Origin: an uncultured Eubacteriales bacterium
Lineage (GTDB): Bacteria > Bacillota > Clostridia > Oscillospirales > Acutalibacteraceae
Length of the DNA: 64,000 nt
NCBI GenBank assembly: GCA_934464615.1
Contig: CAKSKA010000005.1
Span: 51,345 to 115,344 of the forward strand
Direction: 5' to 3'
Shown: positions 25,601-34,690 of the stretch, piece after piece
How the letters are laid out: every line of letters starts with the position of its first letter
Numbering within the stretch: the first letter of the stretch is position 1
Position numbers and translations under genes: made by a program
Notes under the pieces: generated by a model
Database searches by the model: none
What the model was told of the DNA's origin: nothing
Seen by the model: only the letters and a program-made list of their open reading frames with translations

Positions 25601-28600
25601 TCGTAACTTTTTCTGTCGGCAATGTGCTTACATCTACATCGGGCAATGTCACCTTAAAATCAAGGATTATCGGCTGTGCGTCGTCTATTGTAAGGTTTGT
25701 ATTAACCCATTCGTCTTTGGTTGTGCCGTCTTTCTGCTTAACGGGAGTTTTACGGCGTTTGTTGTAGGAGTTAAGACGTGCCAGAACACCTACCGCACCG
25801 GTCTGCATAACAGCATTGTTAACAGCCGCATTTTCATCGCCCAAAACATCGTTTACAAAGCGTGCTGTAGTACCCGTAAATGTTGCGGTATATGCACGGT
25901 CGGTAAATCCGATTGCAAATCCGCCGGGCAAAGTGCCCCAGCTTGCAACACCCATGTTTGCGTACTTGTTGCCGTTAAATGCATATATACCGTTTCCGGT
26001 TTCAAGCCATGCACCGTTAAGTGTATGTGCAAATCCGTAAGCAGTAGAAGTGCCGGGTGTGTACTTGCCGTTTGTCGCATCGGATACACGTCCTATAATT
26101 CCCACACCGCCGTAAACGCCGGAATAGTTCCTCATTGTAACCGTTACACTGTAGTTGGCAAGAGCAGAAACTACGTCGTTTTTAAGTATTGTATAGGCGT
26201 TGCTTTCGCGTGTATATGTGCCTTTTTCATCATCGAATCCCTGCTGTACCAATGCTGCAACGGTATTTGCATTGTAGGGAACAAATCCGGGCAAATCAAG
26301 TTCTCTTGCATAGTTGCCGGTGTACTCGCCTATTACAGCGCCGCTGCCGTTTACTATTACCGTGCTGAAATCGCTTACATCCGCATCGTCTGCACGGAAA
26401 TCCTTATAGTAAAGGGTATACTCTGTTTCGTTTTCACCCTTGGCAACAACATATAATTTCTGGGTTTCGCCTGTGGCGTTAACCTTAACGTTAAGTGTGT
26501 ATACACCTGTTTTAAGTACGTTAATATATCCGCCTGCAACGGTAACGCCCGTGTTATCGGTGCCGGTTATTGTAAGGTCTGCCGTTTCGTAAACCTTTGT
26601 GCCTATCTGTACTAAGAACTGATCAATTCCCACACGGTAACCCGCAGTCATGGGCAGTACGGGCGAATCCGCGGTTACTATATAATAACTGTAGGGTTCC
26701 GTAATAGCGGAAGGCACCGCAGTAAGGCCCTCAAGGCAAACTTCAAACGATTTAATAAGCGCGCCGTCACGTACAAATGTAAAGCCGACGGTACCTTTTT
26801 TATTAACAACATCTGTGCTGCCGCTGTACTCGGCCTCGCTGATCATTGTGGTAGCATCTGTTGATGCTCCGGGTTTACCATTATCCCAGGTAACCTTATT
26901 TTCTTCCGGAATGTACATATCGTAAGCACTCGGGAAGGTCATTGTATATTTCTTTGCAGCAGCGCTGTCAAATATTGTATGACCGTCAAGTTCATACTTC
27001 AAAGCGGAGCCTTTAAGTGTAATAACAACACTTCTTGTCTTTTCGGCATTTGTTACGCCCTGCGCGTCTTTGGCGGTGGAGCGCCATACATACGAAGGAT
27101 CGGTCGAAGTATATTTAAGCAGTTCGGAATCGGCAATTGTATGTATTGTAGATGTAACATCGCCGATACCGCTTATCTTAATACCGCCTATGTTACGCTG
27201 CATAATAACCACAGCGCCTGACGGCTGCGCGAATATCTGATTGTTGGAAGCGTCTGCATCTGCCCTGGCAATAAAGCCTGTGGCCGCTTTTGTTCCGTCC
27301 TCTGTATCGGAGTGAACAATAGAAGCCTTTATTGTGTAATCGGAGAAGTCACGCATTGCGAGATTGTTGTAAAGCAATACGTTTGTACCGTATGCCTTGC
27401 TTTCCGACGGACGTACGCCTACCGCAAGACCTTTATCGCTCCAAGAAACAACATTTGAACGGTTAACATCATTAAATCCGCTTGTGCTGAATTCATAACC
27501 CGTTCCGCCCTTGGTACCGTACAGCCATTCGCCCGCAACATAGCTGCCTGCCTTTGTAAAGTCAAGGTCAGCCAATTTAAACTCGGTATCACCGGTGTTG
27601 TTTACTATTGCGTAGAATCTGCCTTCCTCGGTACCGTTTGAGTTAACGGCGCGTAATGCGTACACGCCCGTTTTAACCGCGGCAACGGTCTTTGTGTTAT
27701 TGTTAAGAACTACAGAGCCTTTATCTGTACAACTGTCGTCAACAGACCACGTAAGCTCGCTGCCTGCATACCATCTGCCTCCGTCGGTAAACTGGAAGCC
27801 GACATCACTAAGATTTACTTTTGTGTTTACAAACATCGGTATTGCGGGCGCGGTTCCCTTAACCTCATAAACATAGTTATTTGTTATGGGAGTTGAAGCC
27901 GGCATATCCGCATCCGACGATACGTTAAGTTTTACTTTAAGTGAATAAATATGTATGCTGTTCTGCGTAGCGCCGAAACCGATTGCACCCTTTGTAGCGC
28001 AGGAAGATATGTTGGAACGGAGCGTATCCGCGGAATAGCTCTGCGCAGCGTTAGGCTCTGCACAAATCTCACCTGTGTTTACAAATGTAAGGCTCTTTAC
28101 ATCATTTGTTGCGGTGTCAAGTACGGTATTGCCGTTAATGGTGTACTTAATATCGTTGCCGTTAAGCGTAATGGCAACATTACGCGGATTATTACCGTTA
28201 GCGCCTTTGGAATATGTAGGTCTTGTGCCGGGTGTGTAAGCAGAACGGTAAACGTTTGAAAGTACCCAGTCATAATCGGGATTTGCAACATTTGTGATTT
28301 TATCATACACTTCTCCCGAGAAGAACGAAGTGCTTACCCACTGTGAGTTATTGGTTGCATACGCACCGTTTCCGCCGATATTGGCAAAGCCCATACCGCC
28401 GAAATATTTAAGTGCGCCTACAAGTACAGTCTGCTTTCCGCCGCCGAGACCTAAATTTGCAAAGGTTTCGTTGCCTTTTGTATAGTCCGTATTAAGCGGA
28501 GCGCGCATAAACACGCTTAAGTGGTACTCGTAACTGGGATCGCTCGCGTTTGTTCCGTTCATAAGAACCGATGTTTCAATCGTATAATTGCTGAACTGCT

Positions 28601-30491
28601 CAAGAATAGGATTTACATAGAAGTGTGCAACTGTGCCGTTGCCGCCTTCCCAAGAACGATTGTAGTTATAACCGAGTTTTAATGCACCGCCGGTAACGGA
28701 GGATTTAGCCCAATCTGCCCATTCCGACTCATCATCATACTTATAGCCGGATTTAAGCTGGTCTCCGCGTGAGCGTGATACCGCAACTTTCCAGTCGTCC
28801 GCAACGTAATCCGTAGCGTTGGAAAAGTTTAAGTTGACAATGTAGAAGTTGTAATCGCCCTGTGCGTTTACAACCGCATAAATTGTTTTGGTTTGATTAT
28901 CGCTTGCTCTCTTAGCGGAAATTTTATAAACACCCGTGCCGTAAGCCTTTATAGTGCCTGCGGTATTGTTTATTTCAATATTTGCCGTAGTGTCTTCAAG
29001 CGTCCATATAAGCGCGCTGCCCGGAACAAACATACCGTCGTCAAATTCAACAACAAGGTTGCCCAGCTCTACATTTGTATTTACAAACATAGGCAGTGCC
29101 GGCGAAGCATTGCTTATTGTGTAAAGCGCTATATCGGACATAGCGGGCATATCCGATGCCTGCGTAACATTGAGTTTAACTTTAAGAGAATACAAATAAA
29201 CGTGGTTTTGCGTACCGCCGAAGCCTATTGCGCCGGTTCTATGCGTACCCGCAACATTATCTCTGAAATCCCCTGCACTGTAAGAAGTTGCCGGTGTGAA
29301 TGCAGCTATAACTTCGTTGGGGTTTTTAAAGCTCATTGTTGTTTGCTTTATATCATTGGAGGCAGAATCCAGCAAAACATTGCCGTCGATAGAATACTTA
29401 ACATCGTTGCCTTTAAGTGTTACGGAAATCTTACGCGGTGCGGTTACACCGTTTGCGTTAACCGCATAATTCGGATAGCCGTTATCCCACGAAGCAGCGT
29501 TTTTAATGGATGTTACTTTGTTGAAATCCGGAGAGGAAAGGTTTGTTATATCATCATAAATATCTCCGGAGAAAAGGCTGGTGTTAATAGTGCGGCCGTC
29601 ATTTCCGGGGAATGATCCTTTGCCGACAGCGCCCATACCTACACCGCCGAAACGCTTTAAGTCGCACATAAGTACGGTCTTGTTTTCGCCGTCGGTACCA
29701 AGGTTGGCAAACACTTCGCCGTCTTTATTGTATGTATTAAGCGGAGCGCGCAGATATGTGGCAATATGGTATTCATACGACATTCCGCCGTTTGAAACGT
29801 CGGCACCGTTGCGCATTTCCGTTTCAAGTGTGTAATCGCTGAAATCATTTAAAACGGGGTTGTTGTAGAAATAGGCGTTTATGCCTGCACCGCCTGCGCC
29901 GCCGTAACCGCTCCATCTTGTGTAACCGAGTTCAAGCCTGCCGTTTGACAACGTCGGCTTTTTATCCATGTAATAATAATTTTTGGAAATCTGTGTTCCT
30001 ACACTGTAGGAATAAGCGCCGTACCAATCATCTGCGACATAATCCGCACTGTTGGCAAAATTAAGATTTACAAGGTAGAAATTATAATCGTCCTGTTCGT
30101 TTACAATAACGTAAATTTCCCTTGAGTAATCGTTGGCACCGTCATTATAAGCGGCCGTTACTTTAAACGTACCCGTGCCGAAAGCATAAAGCTTTTTGTT
30201 TACGGTATCAAGCGAGTTGACAATTTTGCTGTCGGTGGTGGACCATGTTATATCCTCACCGTCAACAAACTGACCGCCCTCGGTAAACTGTACCTTGACG
30301 TTTTTCAATTCCACAAGCTTATCCTTAAACATAGGAATTGCAGGGGAACCGTATGTAACCTCATAAGGTGTTACACTGCGGTTGCTGTCCGCAAAAACGC
30401 CTACAGTAGCGGTTATCGAGCCGACAATTACCGCAAAGGCAAGTATGGCCGATATTGCTTTTTTTGAAAAATGTTTAAAAACAGATTTCAT
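22623..30491 (-). CDS. Giant modular surface protein: four Ig/lectin-like modules, four BspA-type LRR blocks, TM anchor, acidic tail
   Basis: A 2,622-residue secreted, membrane-anchored protein. The start is the ATG at 30491, 7 bases after ggagg. A signal peptide (FAVIVGSITATVGVFAD) is followed by four similar modules beginning near residues 40, 455, 880 and 1270. Each opens with an Ig-like segment (PAIPMF...VELxN...GTGVYK) followed by a lectin-like beta-sandwich (NFYLVNLNF...YVADDW...). From about 1630 come four BspA-type leucine-rich blocks (LPEGITSIGASAFEGC style), each introduced by a beta-hairpin cap (YTFKIGEN..., YTASQING...). After a linker come one membrane helix (about 2545-2580) and a cytoplasmic tail almost entirely of Asp, Glu and Tyr. 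It probably binds glycans or host surfaces. Confidence 0.88.
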   Translation of the reverse strand: MKSVFKHFSKKAISAILAFAVIVGSITATVGVFADSNRSVTPYEVTYGSPAIPMFKDKLVELKNVKVQFTEGGQFVDGEDITWSTTDSKIVNSLDTVNKKLYAFGTGTFKVTAAYNDGANDYSREIYVIVNEQDDYNFYLVNLNFANSADYVADDWYGAYSYSVGTQISKNYYYMDKKPTLSNGRLELGYTRWSGYGGAGGAGINAYFYNNPVLNDFSDYTLETEMRNGADVSNGGMSYEYHIATYLRAPLNTYNKDGEVFANLGTDGENKTVLMCDLKRFGGVGMGAVGKGSFPGNDGRTINTSLFSGDIYDDITNLSSPDFNKVTSIKNAASWDNGYPNYAVNANGVTAPRKISVTLKGNDVKYSIDGNVLLDSASNDIKQTTMSFKNPNEVIAAFTPATSYSAGDFRDNVAGTHRTGAIGFGGTQNHVYLYSLKVKLNVTQASDMPAMSDIALYTISNASPALPMFVNTNVELGNLVVEFDDGMFVPGSALIWTLEDTTANIEINNTAGTIKAYGTGVYKISAKRASDNQTKTIYAVVNAQGDYNFYIVNLNFSNATDYVADDWKVAVSRSRGDQLKSGYKYDDESEWADWAKSSVTGGALKLGYNYNRSWEGGNGTVAHFYVNPILEQFSNYTIETSVLMNGTNASDPSYEYHLSVFMRAPLNTDYTKGNETFANLGLGGGKQTVLVGALKYFGGMGFANIGGNGAYATNNSQWVSTSFFSGEVYDKITNVANPDYDWVLSNVYRSAYTPGTRPTYSKGANGNNPRNVAITLNGNDIKYTINGNTVLDTATNDVKSLTFVNTGEICAEPNAAQSYSADTLRSNISSCATKGAIGFGATQNSIHIYSLKVKLNVSSDADMPASTPITNNYVYEVKGTAPAIPMFVNTKVNLSDVGFQFTDGGRWYAGSELTWSVDDSCTDKGSVVLNNNTKTVAAVKTGVYALRAVNSNGTEEGRFYAIVNNTGDTEFKLADLDFTKAGSYVAGEWLYGTKGGTGYEFSTSGFNDVNRSNVVSWSDKGLAVGVRPSESKAYGTNVLLYNNLAMRDFSDYTIKASIVHSDTEDGTKAATGFIARADADASNNQIFAQPSGAVVIMQRNIGGIKISGIGDVTSTIHTIADSELLKYTSTDPSYVWRSTAKDAQGVTNAEKTRSVVITLKGSALKYELDGHTIFDSAAAKKYTMTFPSAYDMYIPEENKVTWDNGKPGASTDATTMISEAEYSGSTDVVNKKGTVGFTFVRDGALIKSFEVCLEGLTAVPSAITEPYSYYIVTADSPVLPMTAGYRVGIDQFLVQIGTKVYETADLTITGTDNTGVTVAGGYINVLKTGVYTLNVKVNATGETQKLYVVAKGENETEYTLYYKDFRADDADVSDFSTVIVNGSGAVIGEYTGNYARELDLPGFVPYNANTVAALVQQGFDDEKGTYTRESNAYTILKNDVVSALANYSVTVTMRNYSGVYGGVGIIGRVSDATNGKYTPGTSTAYGFAHTLNGAWLETGNGIYAFNGNKYANMGVASWGTLPGGFAIGFTDRAYTATFTGTTARFVNDVLGDENAAVNNAVMQTGAVGVLARLNSYNKRRKTPVKQKDGTTKDEWVNTNLTIDDAQPIILDFKVTLPDVDVSTLPTEKVTTVNRELKGNGYTDNGNYTFKIGENSLNAISRTDSNVPYSSKVVIPTAVGTNTASAIGYNVFWSNTYTRTREFVISEGFTTVRDNAFRDNKFLETVTFPESFESIEGNVFMSAGLVSLNIPNNMVSIGESAFSGNQSLKTITFGKEYSSLKTIGRSAFNSCVALREVKLPLSLKSLGITAFNGCTSLKDVYVYNRNMTFGADATVNDKQVGPIPSTATIYGATGSTAEAYANAHGNRFVPIDNEVIAAEAAEAARLAAIDAEAERKSGITDDGATYTASQINGKTTYEINGFKAGSNPDAGRFMIPAEMDVNVNNQQTRVKITAIKANAFKNSADKRRVYNVVLPEGITSIGASAFEGCANLRHITIPSTLTDIGSYAFKNTAFKELTVPATVASIGNGAFAGASDLKTLNFETNDTFVSVLYSIGESAFAETSVEEVNLPINVRSIGKKAFDSTPLRKVTINNPNATIGEGAFPAATQFHVIGGSETEKNLRALGYTNIITDVANEYNALLSRELGGTFTYVVNYPNVHVSLYKGNGGKVVIPTVMDYTAEDGTVTKNVAVNGLQYNAFDWSNDKYKVYSLVLPEGIYVVSASTFINCKNLSEVSFPDTLTKIDQFAFTGTNLKGSLTFGMNVMNIGVSAFGGTGITDVYIYNPNCEIGTNAFPKGTVIHAPKGSKAETFANRYAEDKDCQYKFEEIQKGTFKSIDKYADNKNYVFTVDAEKASITGYSIADAGKPYSEKVVIPANVNGVEIKTIGSGLFRAKPYSSSVFAVVISEGIENVGDGAFLNCLNLNKVSFPSSLKTIGSNAFSKSSLSGDIVIPESVTKIGSSAFASCTKMTSVTITNPTCEIGKAAFNGMPRGFVIRGLKNSTAYEYYERNKSSGITFVSLGDYEKPAEEDPDTRNNDGDGDDDGTNTTVVTPAWDLTIIIVVALAALLLLLLLGAVIIVIVVVNKSDDDDDDDYDDDDYDDDDYDEDEDYDDEDYDEDLDEDE

Positions 30492-30534
30492 CTTCTCTAC
30501 CTCCAAGTATATGTATCGATATTAATACAAAATA

Positions 30535-30563
30535 ATAATAACACAGGTTTTATGTTTTTGCAA
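30535..30563 (-). promoter_or_regulatory. Promoter of the giant surface-protein gene
   Basis: On the minus strand TTGCAA (30563-30558), a 17-bp spacer and TATTAT (30540-30535), 44 bp upstream of the start codon. Between here and the terminator at 30714 are two small palindromes of unknown role: ACACAA/TTGTGT (30657-30672) and CGAAA/TTTCG (about 30690-30702). Confidence 0.65.
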
Positions 30564-30713
30564 CACATTTTTGTTGTCATTTTTCACAAAAAAGTTCCAA
30601 ATTTTATGTATTGTATGTCGACATTGCATTAAAATTGTAGATGCCGAATTTGTAAAACACAATATGTTGTGTGTCGGTGTTCGCGATTTCGAAAAAATTT
30701 CGCCAATGCAAAC

Positions 30714-30755
30714 AAATCGCCGTCCCCCACATATTGTCGGGACGGCGATTTTAAG
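30714..30755 (-). terminator. Terminator of the alpha-galactosidase gene
   Basis: A perfect 13-bp stem (AAATCGCCGTCCC/GGGACGGCGATTT) with a 12-base loop, beginning shortly after the stop codon at 30760. A/T runs on both sides could let it work in both directions. Confidence 0.88.
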
Positions 30756-30759
30756 TAAT

Positions 30760-32946
30760 TTATTCTGCTTTAAAATATTTATGGAAGGAAGTTGTGTTTC
30801 CGTACTCAAGGTGCGTAAGGCAAATACCGAGTTTCCTCAGCGTATCGCCGAAGTATGTCGTATTATCGTCAGCATCGCAGTAACGCAGCCCATCGTCCGC
30901 GCACGGTATACGCAAAAATCTGTCGGGATCGTTAGGGCTTTGCATTATGTATACGCCGAACAGCAGAATTTCTTTTTTATCCGGCGAGGCAAAGCACCAT
31001 GCCGCAAACTCGTTTTCCTTGTATTCCACACGGTAAAAATCTCCGTAATTTATAAGGTTGTAATTTTCCTTATAAAACTCGCACTGCTGCATTATCATCT
31101 GCCTCTCCTCATCGGTAAGGTTGGTAATGTCCAGCTCATACCCGAAAGTTCCGCAAAATGCTACATCCGCACGCACATTAAAGGGCGTTTCCCTGTGGGT
31201 TTGATGGTTCGGCGACGCGGAAACATGGCTGCCCATGCAGGTAACAGGGAAACCGAGCGAAGTGCCGAACTGTATTTTAACACGCTCTACAGCATCGGTG
31301 TCGTCACTTGTCCATATTTGCGGAGAATAATACAGCATACCCGTATCAAACCGTCCGCCCCCGCCGGAGCAATGCTCAATAAGCAAATTCGGGAATTCGG
31401 TTGTCAGCGTATCAAGTATTTCATACAAAGCCAAAACATATCTGTGGTATACTTCACCCTGATTTTCTTTAGGCAGACTCTGCGTAAACACTTCGGTCAG
31501 ATATCTGTTCATATCCCATTTAAGATATTCGATATTTGCGCTTGAAACTACGTTTTCAACCGCATTTATAACATATTTACGCACTTGCGGATTTACAATG
31601 TCCAACACATATTGATTACGTCCCAAAGACCTGCCCCTGCCCGGCACCGACAGCACCCAATCGGGATGTGCGCGGTAAAGGTCGCTGTCTTCGGATATCA
31701 TTTCCGGCTCCATCCAAATGCCGAATTTAAGTCCCTGTGCATTTATTTTACTTGCAAGCGACACAAGTCCGCCCGGCAGTTTTTCCGTATTGGGATACCA
31801 GTCGCCGAGGTCACCCTTGTCGCTGCTCCTTTTACCGAACCAACCGTCATCCATTACAAGCATTTCAATACCGAGTTTTGCAGCCGTGTTTGCAAGACTT
31901 TCAAGTTTTTCCTCGTTAAAATCGAAATATGTGGCTTCCCAGTTATTAATAAGTATAGGCCTGCGAGAGTTATACCATTGCTCCTTAAATATATGGCGTA
32001 CTATAAATTTATGGAACTGCCTTGACATACCGCCGAGTCCGTTTTCGCTGTAACACAGCAACGCCTGCGGTGTAAAGAAACTCTCCTGAGGGCGAAGCCG
32101 CCAACAAAAACTTTCGTCATTTATTCCCGCAACAATCCGCAGTTCGTTATACTGCCCTTTTTCCGCCTCAACACGATGGTTGCCCGAATATACAAGATGG
32201 CAACCGTACACTCCGCCGTGGTTTTCGTCGGTGTTTTTTTCGCACAGGGCAAAAAATGCCGATGACTGATGGCTTGTGGTACCCCTGCGGGCGCAAAAAC
32301 CCTGTGTACCGTTATGTATTGCGGTGCGCTGAATATGCCTTTCCCTTGCCCAGCCGCCCGAAAGCGTAATAAAATCGTAATCGCTGTTCAAAAAATCAAG
32401 CTGAACGCTCGCCGCTTTTTCAAGATAAATATCTTCGTTTGTTTTGTTTATAATCTCGGTATGGCGGGCAATAACGTCAAATTTTTCAAAAACAACATAA
32501 TACAGTTTAACGTACAGTTCTGTCGCGTCGTCCTTAAGCGTAATTACCAGTGTTTGTATACCGTCCTGACCGTTTACCGCAGCGCAGGGCATACCGGGTA
32601 TTGTTGCCGCCGTATTTAATATTTCGTGCGAATGGTATCTTAAATCCGCAACACGGCTGCCGTCACCCATTTTTACGCGCAAAGCCGCCGTGCGAAAATC
32701 TCCGCCGCCGAACGGCGCATATTCATGGCCTATTTCCAACGGACGAAAGACATTTTCGGTATCGTTATAAGGGACGGTTATGTAGGAACGGTTGGTTGTA
32801 CGCGGATAAATATATCCAAGGTCCGTATCCGTAATTTTGCCGCCGTAATATTCGTGCATTAAAAAGCCGAAATCCACCGTCTTAATACTGTAGGTAGTGT
32901 TTTCGGTATCAATTTTAAAGCATCCGTCTTTAAAAAAAACAGCCAT
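30760..32946 (-). CDS. Alpha-galactosidase, GH36
   Basis: A 728-residue cytoplasmic glycoside hydrolase family 36 enzyme, the usual length for the family. An N-terminal beta-supersandwich precedes the TIM barrel. The barrel shows MLVMDDGWFG, the nucleophile aspartate in YLKWDMNR, the LIEHCSGGGGRFD loop, and the acid/base aspartate in QIWTSDDTDA. It removes terminal alpha-1,6-galactose from melibiose, raffinose-type sugars or galactomannan fragments. Its own promoter lies upstream, and it follows the sugar-uptake locus in the same orientation. Confidence 0.95.
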   Translation of the reverse strand: MAVFFKDGCFKIDTENTTYSIKTVDFGFLMHEYYGGKITDTDLGYIYPRTTNRSYITVPYNDTENVFRPLEIGHEYAPFGGGDFRTAALRVKMGDGSRVADLRYHSHEILNTAATIPGMPCAAVNGQDGIQTLVITLKDDATELYVKLYYVVFEKFDVIARHTEIINKTNEDIYLEKAASVQLDFLNSDYDFITLSGGWARERHIQRTAIHNGTQGFCARRGTTSHQSSAFFALCEKNTDENHGGVYGCHLVYSGNHRVEAEKGQYNELRIVAGINDESFCWRLRPQESFFTPQALLCYSENGLGGMSRQFHKFIVRHIFKEQWYNSRRPILINNWEATYFDFNEEKLESLANTAAKLGIEMLVMDDGWFGKRSSDKGDLGDWYPNTEKLPGGLVSLASKINAQGLKFGIWMEPEMISEDSDLYRAHPDWVLSVPGRGRSLGRNQYVLDIVNPQVRKYVINAVENVVSSANIEYLKWDMNRYLTEVFTQSLPKENQGEVYHRYVLALYEILDTLTTEFPNLLIEHCSGGGGRFDTGMLYYSPQIWTSDDTDAVERVKIQFGTSLGFPVTCMGSHVSASPNHQTHRETPFNVRADVAFCGTFGYELDITNLTDEERQMIMQQCEFYKENYNLINYGDFYRVEYKENEFAAWCFASPDKKEILLFGVYIMQSPNDPDRFLRIPCADDGLRYCDADDNTTYFGDTLRKLGICLTHLEYGNTTSFHKYFKAE

Positions 32947-32962
32947 ATTGTTTCCCCTTTTT

Positions 32963-33007
32963 TATATGTGTTACATATATATTACCAAAAAGAATATATC
33001 AAGTCAA
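32963..33007 (-). promoter_or_regulatory. Promoter and possible operator of the alpha-galactosidase gene
   Basis: On the minus strand TTGACT (33007-33002), a 17-bp spacer and TAATAT (32984-32979). A 17-bp inverted repeat TATATGT-GTT-ACATATA (32963-32979) overlaps the -10 box and start site, where a repressor would act. Confidence 0.6.
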
Positions 33008-33034
33008 CGCCGAATTTGCATTGCCGTCATGGAT

Positions 33035-33116
33035 AAAAAACCGCCCCTGCCGCTGACTGAGCGCCGATAAAAAAGTTTTTGTTTCTTATCAGCACTCTGC
33101 CTTTTGGCAGGGACGG
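33035..33116 (-). terminator. Elaborate structured terminator after the solute-binding protein gene
   Basis: On the minus strand an outer 11-bp stem (33116-33106 with 33051-33041, one G-U pair) encloses a second 10-bp stem (33095-33086 with 33070-33061, two G-U pairs), followed by a run of T. It starts 20 bases after the stop codon at 33137. Confidence 0.7.
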
Positions 33117-33136
33117 AAATTTAAATTTGTGTGAAA

Positions 33137-34504
33137 TTACTTAAGGCTGTTGCAATCTGCGTTGTAAAGATCAACGGAGTTCTTGAATATGTATTCATTT
33201 TCAAACAACCAGTTGTTAAGCTGGGTTGCGTCAATCTTAAAGAACATTACCCAAGTAGCGTCGGATATTTCGCCGCTGTAGGAGAATATGTTGTCGTATG
33301 TCATATCACGGTTAGGCTGACCAAGCAGATCCATGTAGCACTCTTTGATCTGTTCGCTGAAGAAGAAACCGTTGGGGTTAGAACTCTTATCGTAAACAGA
33401 CTGGTCGTAATTCGCAAAGTTGCACATATAACCGAGGAAGTACGGAACTGCCTTCGGGTTTTTAGCAGCCTTCGGAATACCGAATGCTATGTTTTCCATC
33501 ATAGGAACATAGTACTCTGTTGTGCCGTTAAAACCGCTCGGATACGGAACACCTTCAAGCTGACCGCGTGCGCGAGTCTTTGAGAAGTACTCTGACGAAC
33601 CCTGAACTGCCGAAGCGTCCATAGAAGCAAACAACAATTTCTGTTTTGCCTGATCGAATCCGTCATTCAAGTTGGTGTAAAGGCCTGCTGCAACGCCTTC
33701 CTCTACAAACTTCCAAGCGGAAAGTGACAACTCGTTTGTAAGGTCAAGCTCGTATTCATCATTTGCGTTTTTCTTTACAAAGCTTGCGCCGACTGTCTGT
33801 GAAGGCTTACCCCACAAGCAGCAACCGGTATACTCAGTGCCCTGGTTAACCCATTCTGTACACATATTTTTAAATGTGTCCCAAGTCCACTTGCCTTCTT
33901 TCCAAAGTTCCCAAGGATTGTCAAATCCCATTTCTTCAACAGTGTTCTTGTTATAGAACATAATTGTGGGAAGGAAGAAAGGTGTATTTACAAGCGCGGC
34001 ACCGTAGCACTTATCGCCGAATGTGTAACGCTGCATTGTGCTGTGATCCCATTCTTTACCGCTGAAATCAAAGCCGGTTACATCCAACGGCTGCAAGGTC
34101 TTCATAATACCCATATCAATTCTGCGCATACGAAGAACGTCAGGTGTTTCGCCTACGGACAAATCACTCGCAAGACGCTGTGCATAGTTGCCGTAATCTA
34201 CAACTCTGTACTCTACTTCTATGCCGGATTTCTCTCTGAATTCCTGAATAACGTTTTTCTCCTCACGGTCATCCGGATTGTACCAGTTGAAGAATATAAT
34301 TTTTGTACCCTTAAGTTCTGCCGGCATCTGTGCTAACAATGCATCGGAATCAAGGGTGTATTCTGCAAGGTCAAGACTGTTGTTGTCCTTATTGTTTTTG
34401 CCTGCACTTTTGTCGCCGTCGCCGCTGCCTTTACAGCCTGCCGCACTTACAGCCATTGCCGCAACTGCCAAAAGCGCCAAAGAGCGTTTAATTATATTGC
34501 CCAT
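33137..34504 (-). CDS. Sugar ABC transporter substrate-binding lipoprotein
   Basis: A 455-residue family 1 extracellular solute-binding protein. The signal peptide ends VSAAGC (Cys at about residue 24), followed by a charged linker. IIFFNWYNPDDREEKNVIQEFREKSGIEVEY is the first strand-helix of the family, and PWELWKEGKWTWDTFKNMCTEW is the typical hinge region. It delivers an oligosaccharide to the permease pair encoded just upstream, but a terminator and a near-perfect promoter separate it, so it can be made in excess of the permeases. The specific sugar is unknown; the adjacent alpha-galactosidase suggests an alpha-galactoside. Confidence 0.9.
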   Translation of the reverse strand: MGNIIKRSLALLAVAAMAVSAAGCKGSGDGDKSAGKNNKDNNSLDLAEYTLDSDALLAQMPAELKGTKIIFFNWYNPDDREEKNVIQEFREKSGIEVEYRVVDYGNYAQRLASDLSVGETPDVLRMRRIDMGIMKTLQPLDVTGFDFSGKEWDHSTMQRYTFGDKCYGAALVNTPFFLPTIMFYNKNTVEEMGFDNPWELWKEGKWTWDTFKNMCTEWVNQGTEYTGCCLWGKPSQTVGASFVKKNANDEYELDLTNELSLSAWKFVEEGVAAGLYTNLNDGFDQAKQKLLFASMDASAVQGSSEYFSKTRARGQLEGVPYPSGFNGTTEYYVPMMENIAFGIPKAAKNPKAVPYFLGYMCNFANYDQSVYDKSSNPNGFFFSEQIKECYMDLLGQPNRDMTYDNIFSYSGEISDATWVMFFKIDATQLNNWLFENEYIFKNSVDLYNADCNSLK

Positions 34505-34531
34505 TTTATAACCTCCTTATTTAGTGCTTTA

Positions 34532-34560
34532 ATTATAATCCCGAATACAAGCGGTGTCAA
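34532..34560 (-). promoter_or_regulatory. Strong promoter of the solute-binding protein gene
   Basis: On the minus strand a perfect consensus: TTGACA (34560-34555), 17-bp spacer, TATAAT (34537-34532), 28 bases before the start codon, with an aaggagg RBS. Confidence 0.85.
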
Positions 34561-34644
34561 TACTTTTTTGTTTGATTTGTACTAAAAGGTAAAAATCCCA
34601 TACTGTTTTTTATGTAATTTTTCATTTACCGTGTTTTCGGAAGA

Positions 34645-34681
34645 AAAATTGCCCGTATCCAAAACAGGCACGGGCAATTTT
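34645..34681 (-). terminator. Terminator after the second permease pair
   Basis: A perfect 12-bp stem (AAAATTGCCCGT/ACGGGCAATTTT) starting 10 bases after the permease stop at 34691. It ends the long sugar-uptake operon before the separately promoted binding-protein gene. Confidence 0.88.
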
Positions 34682-34690
34682 ATAAACTTT

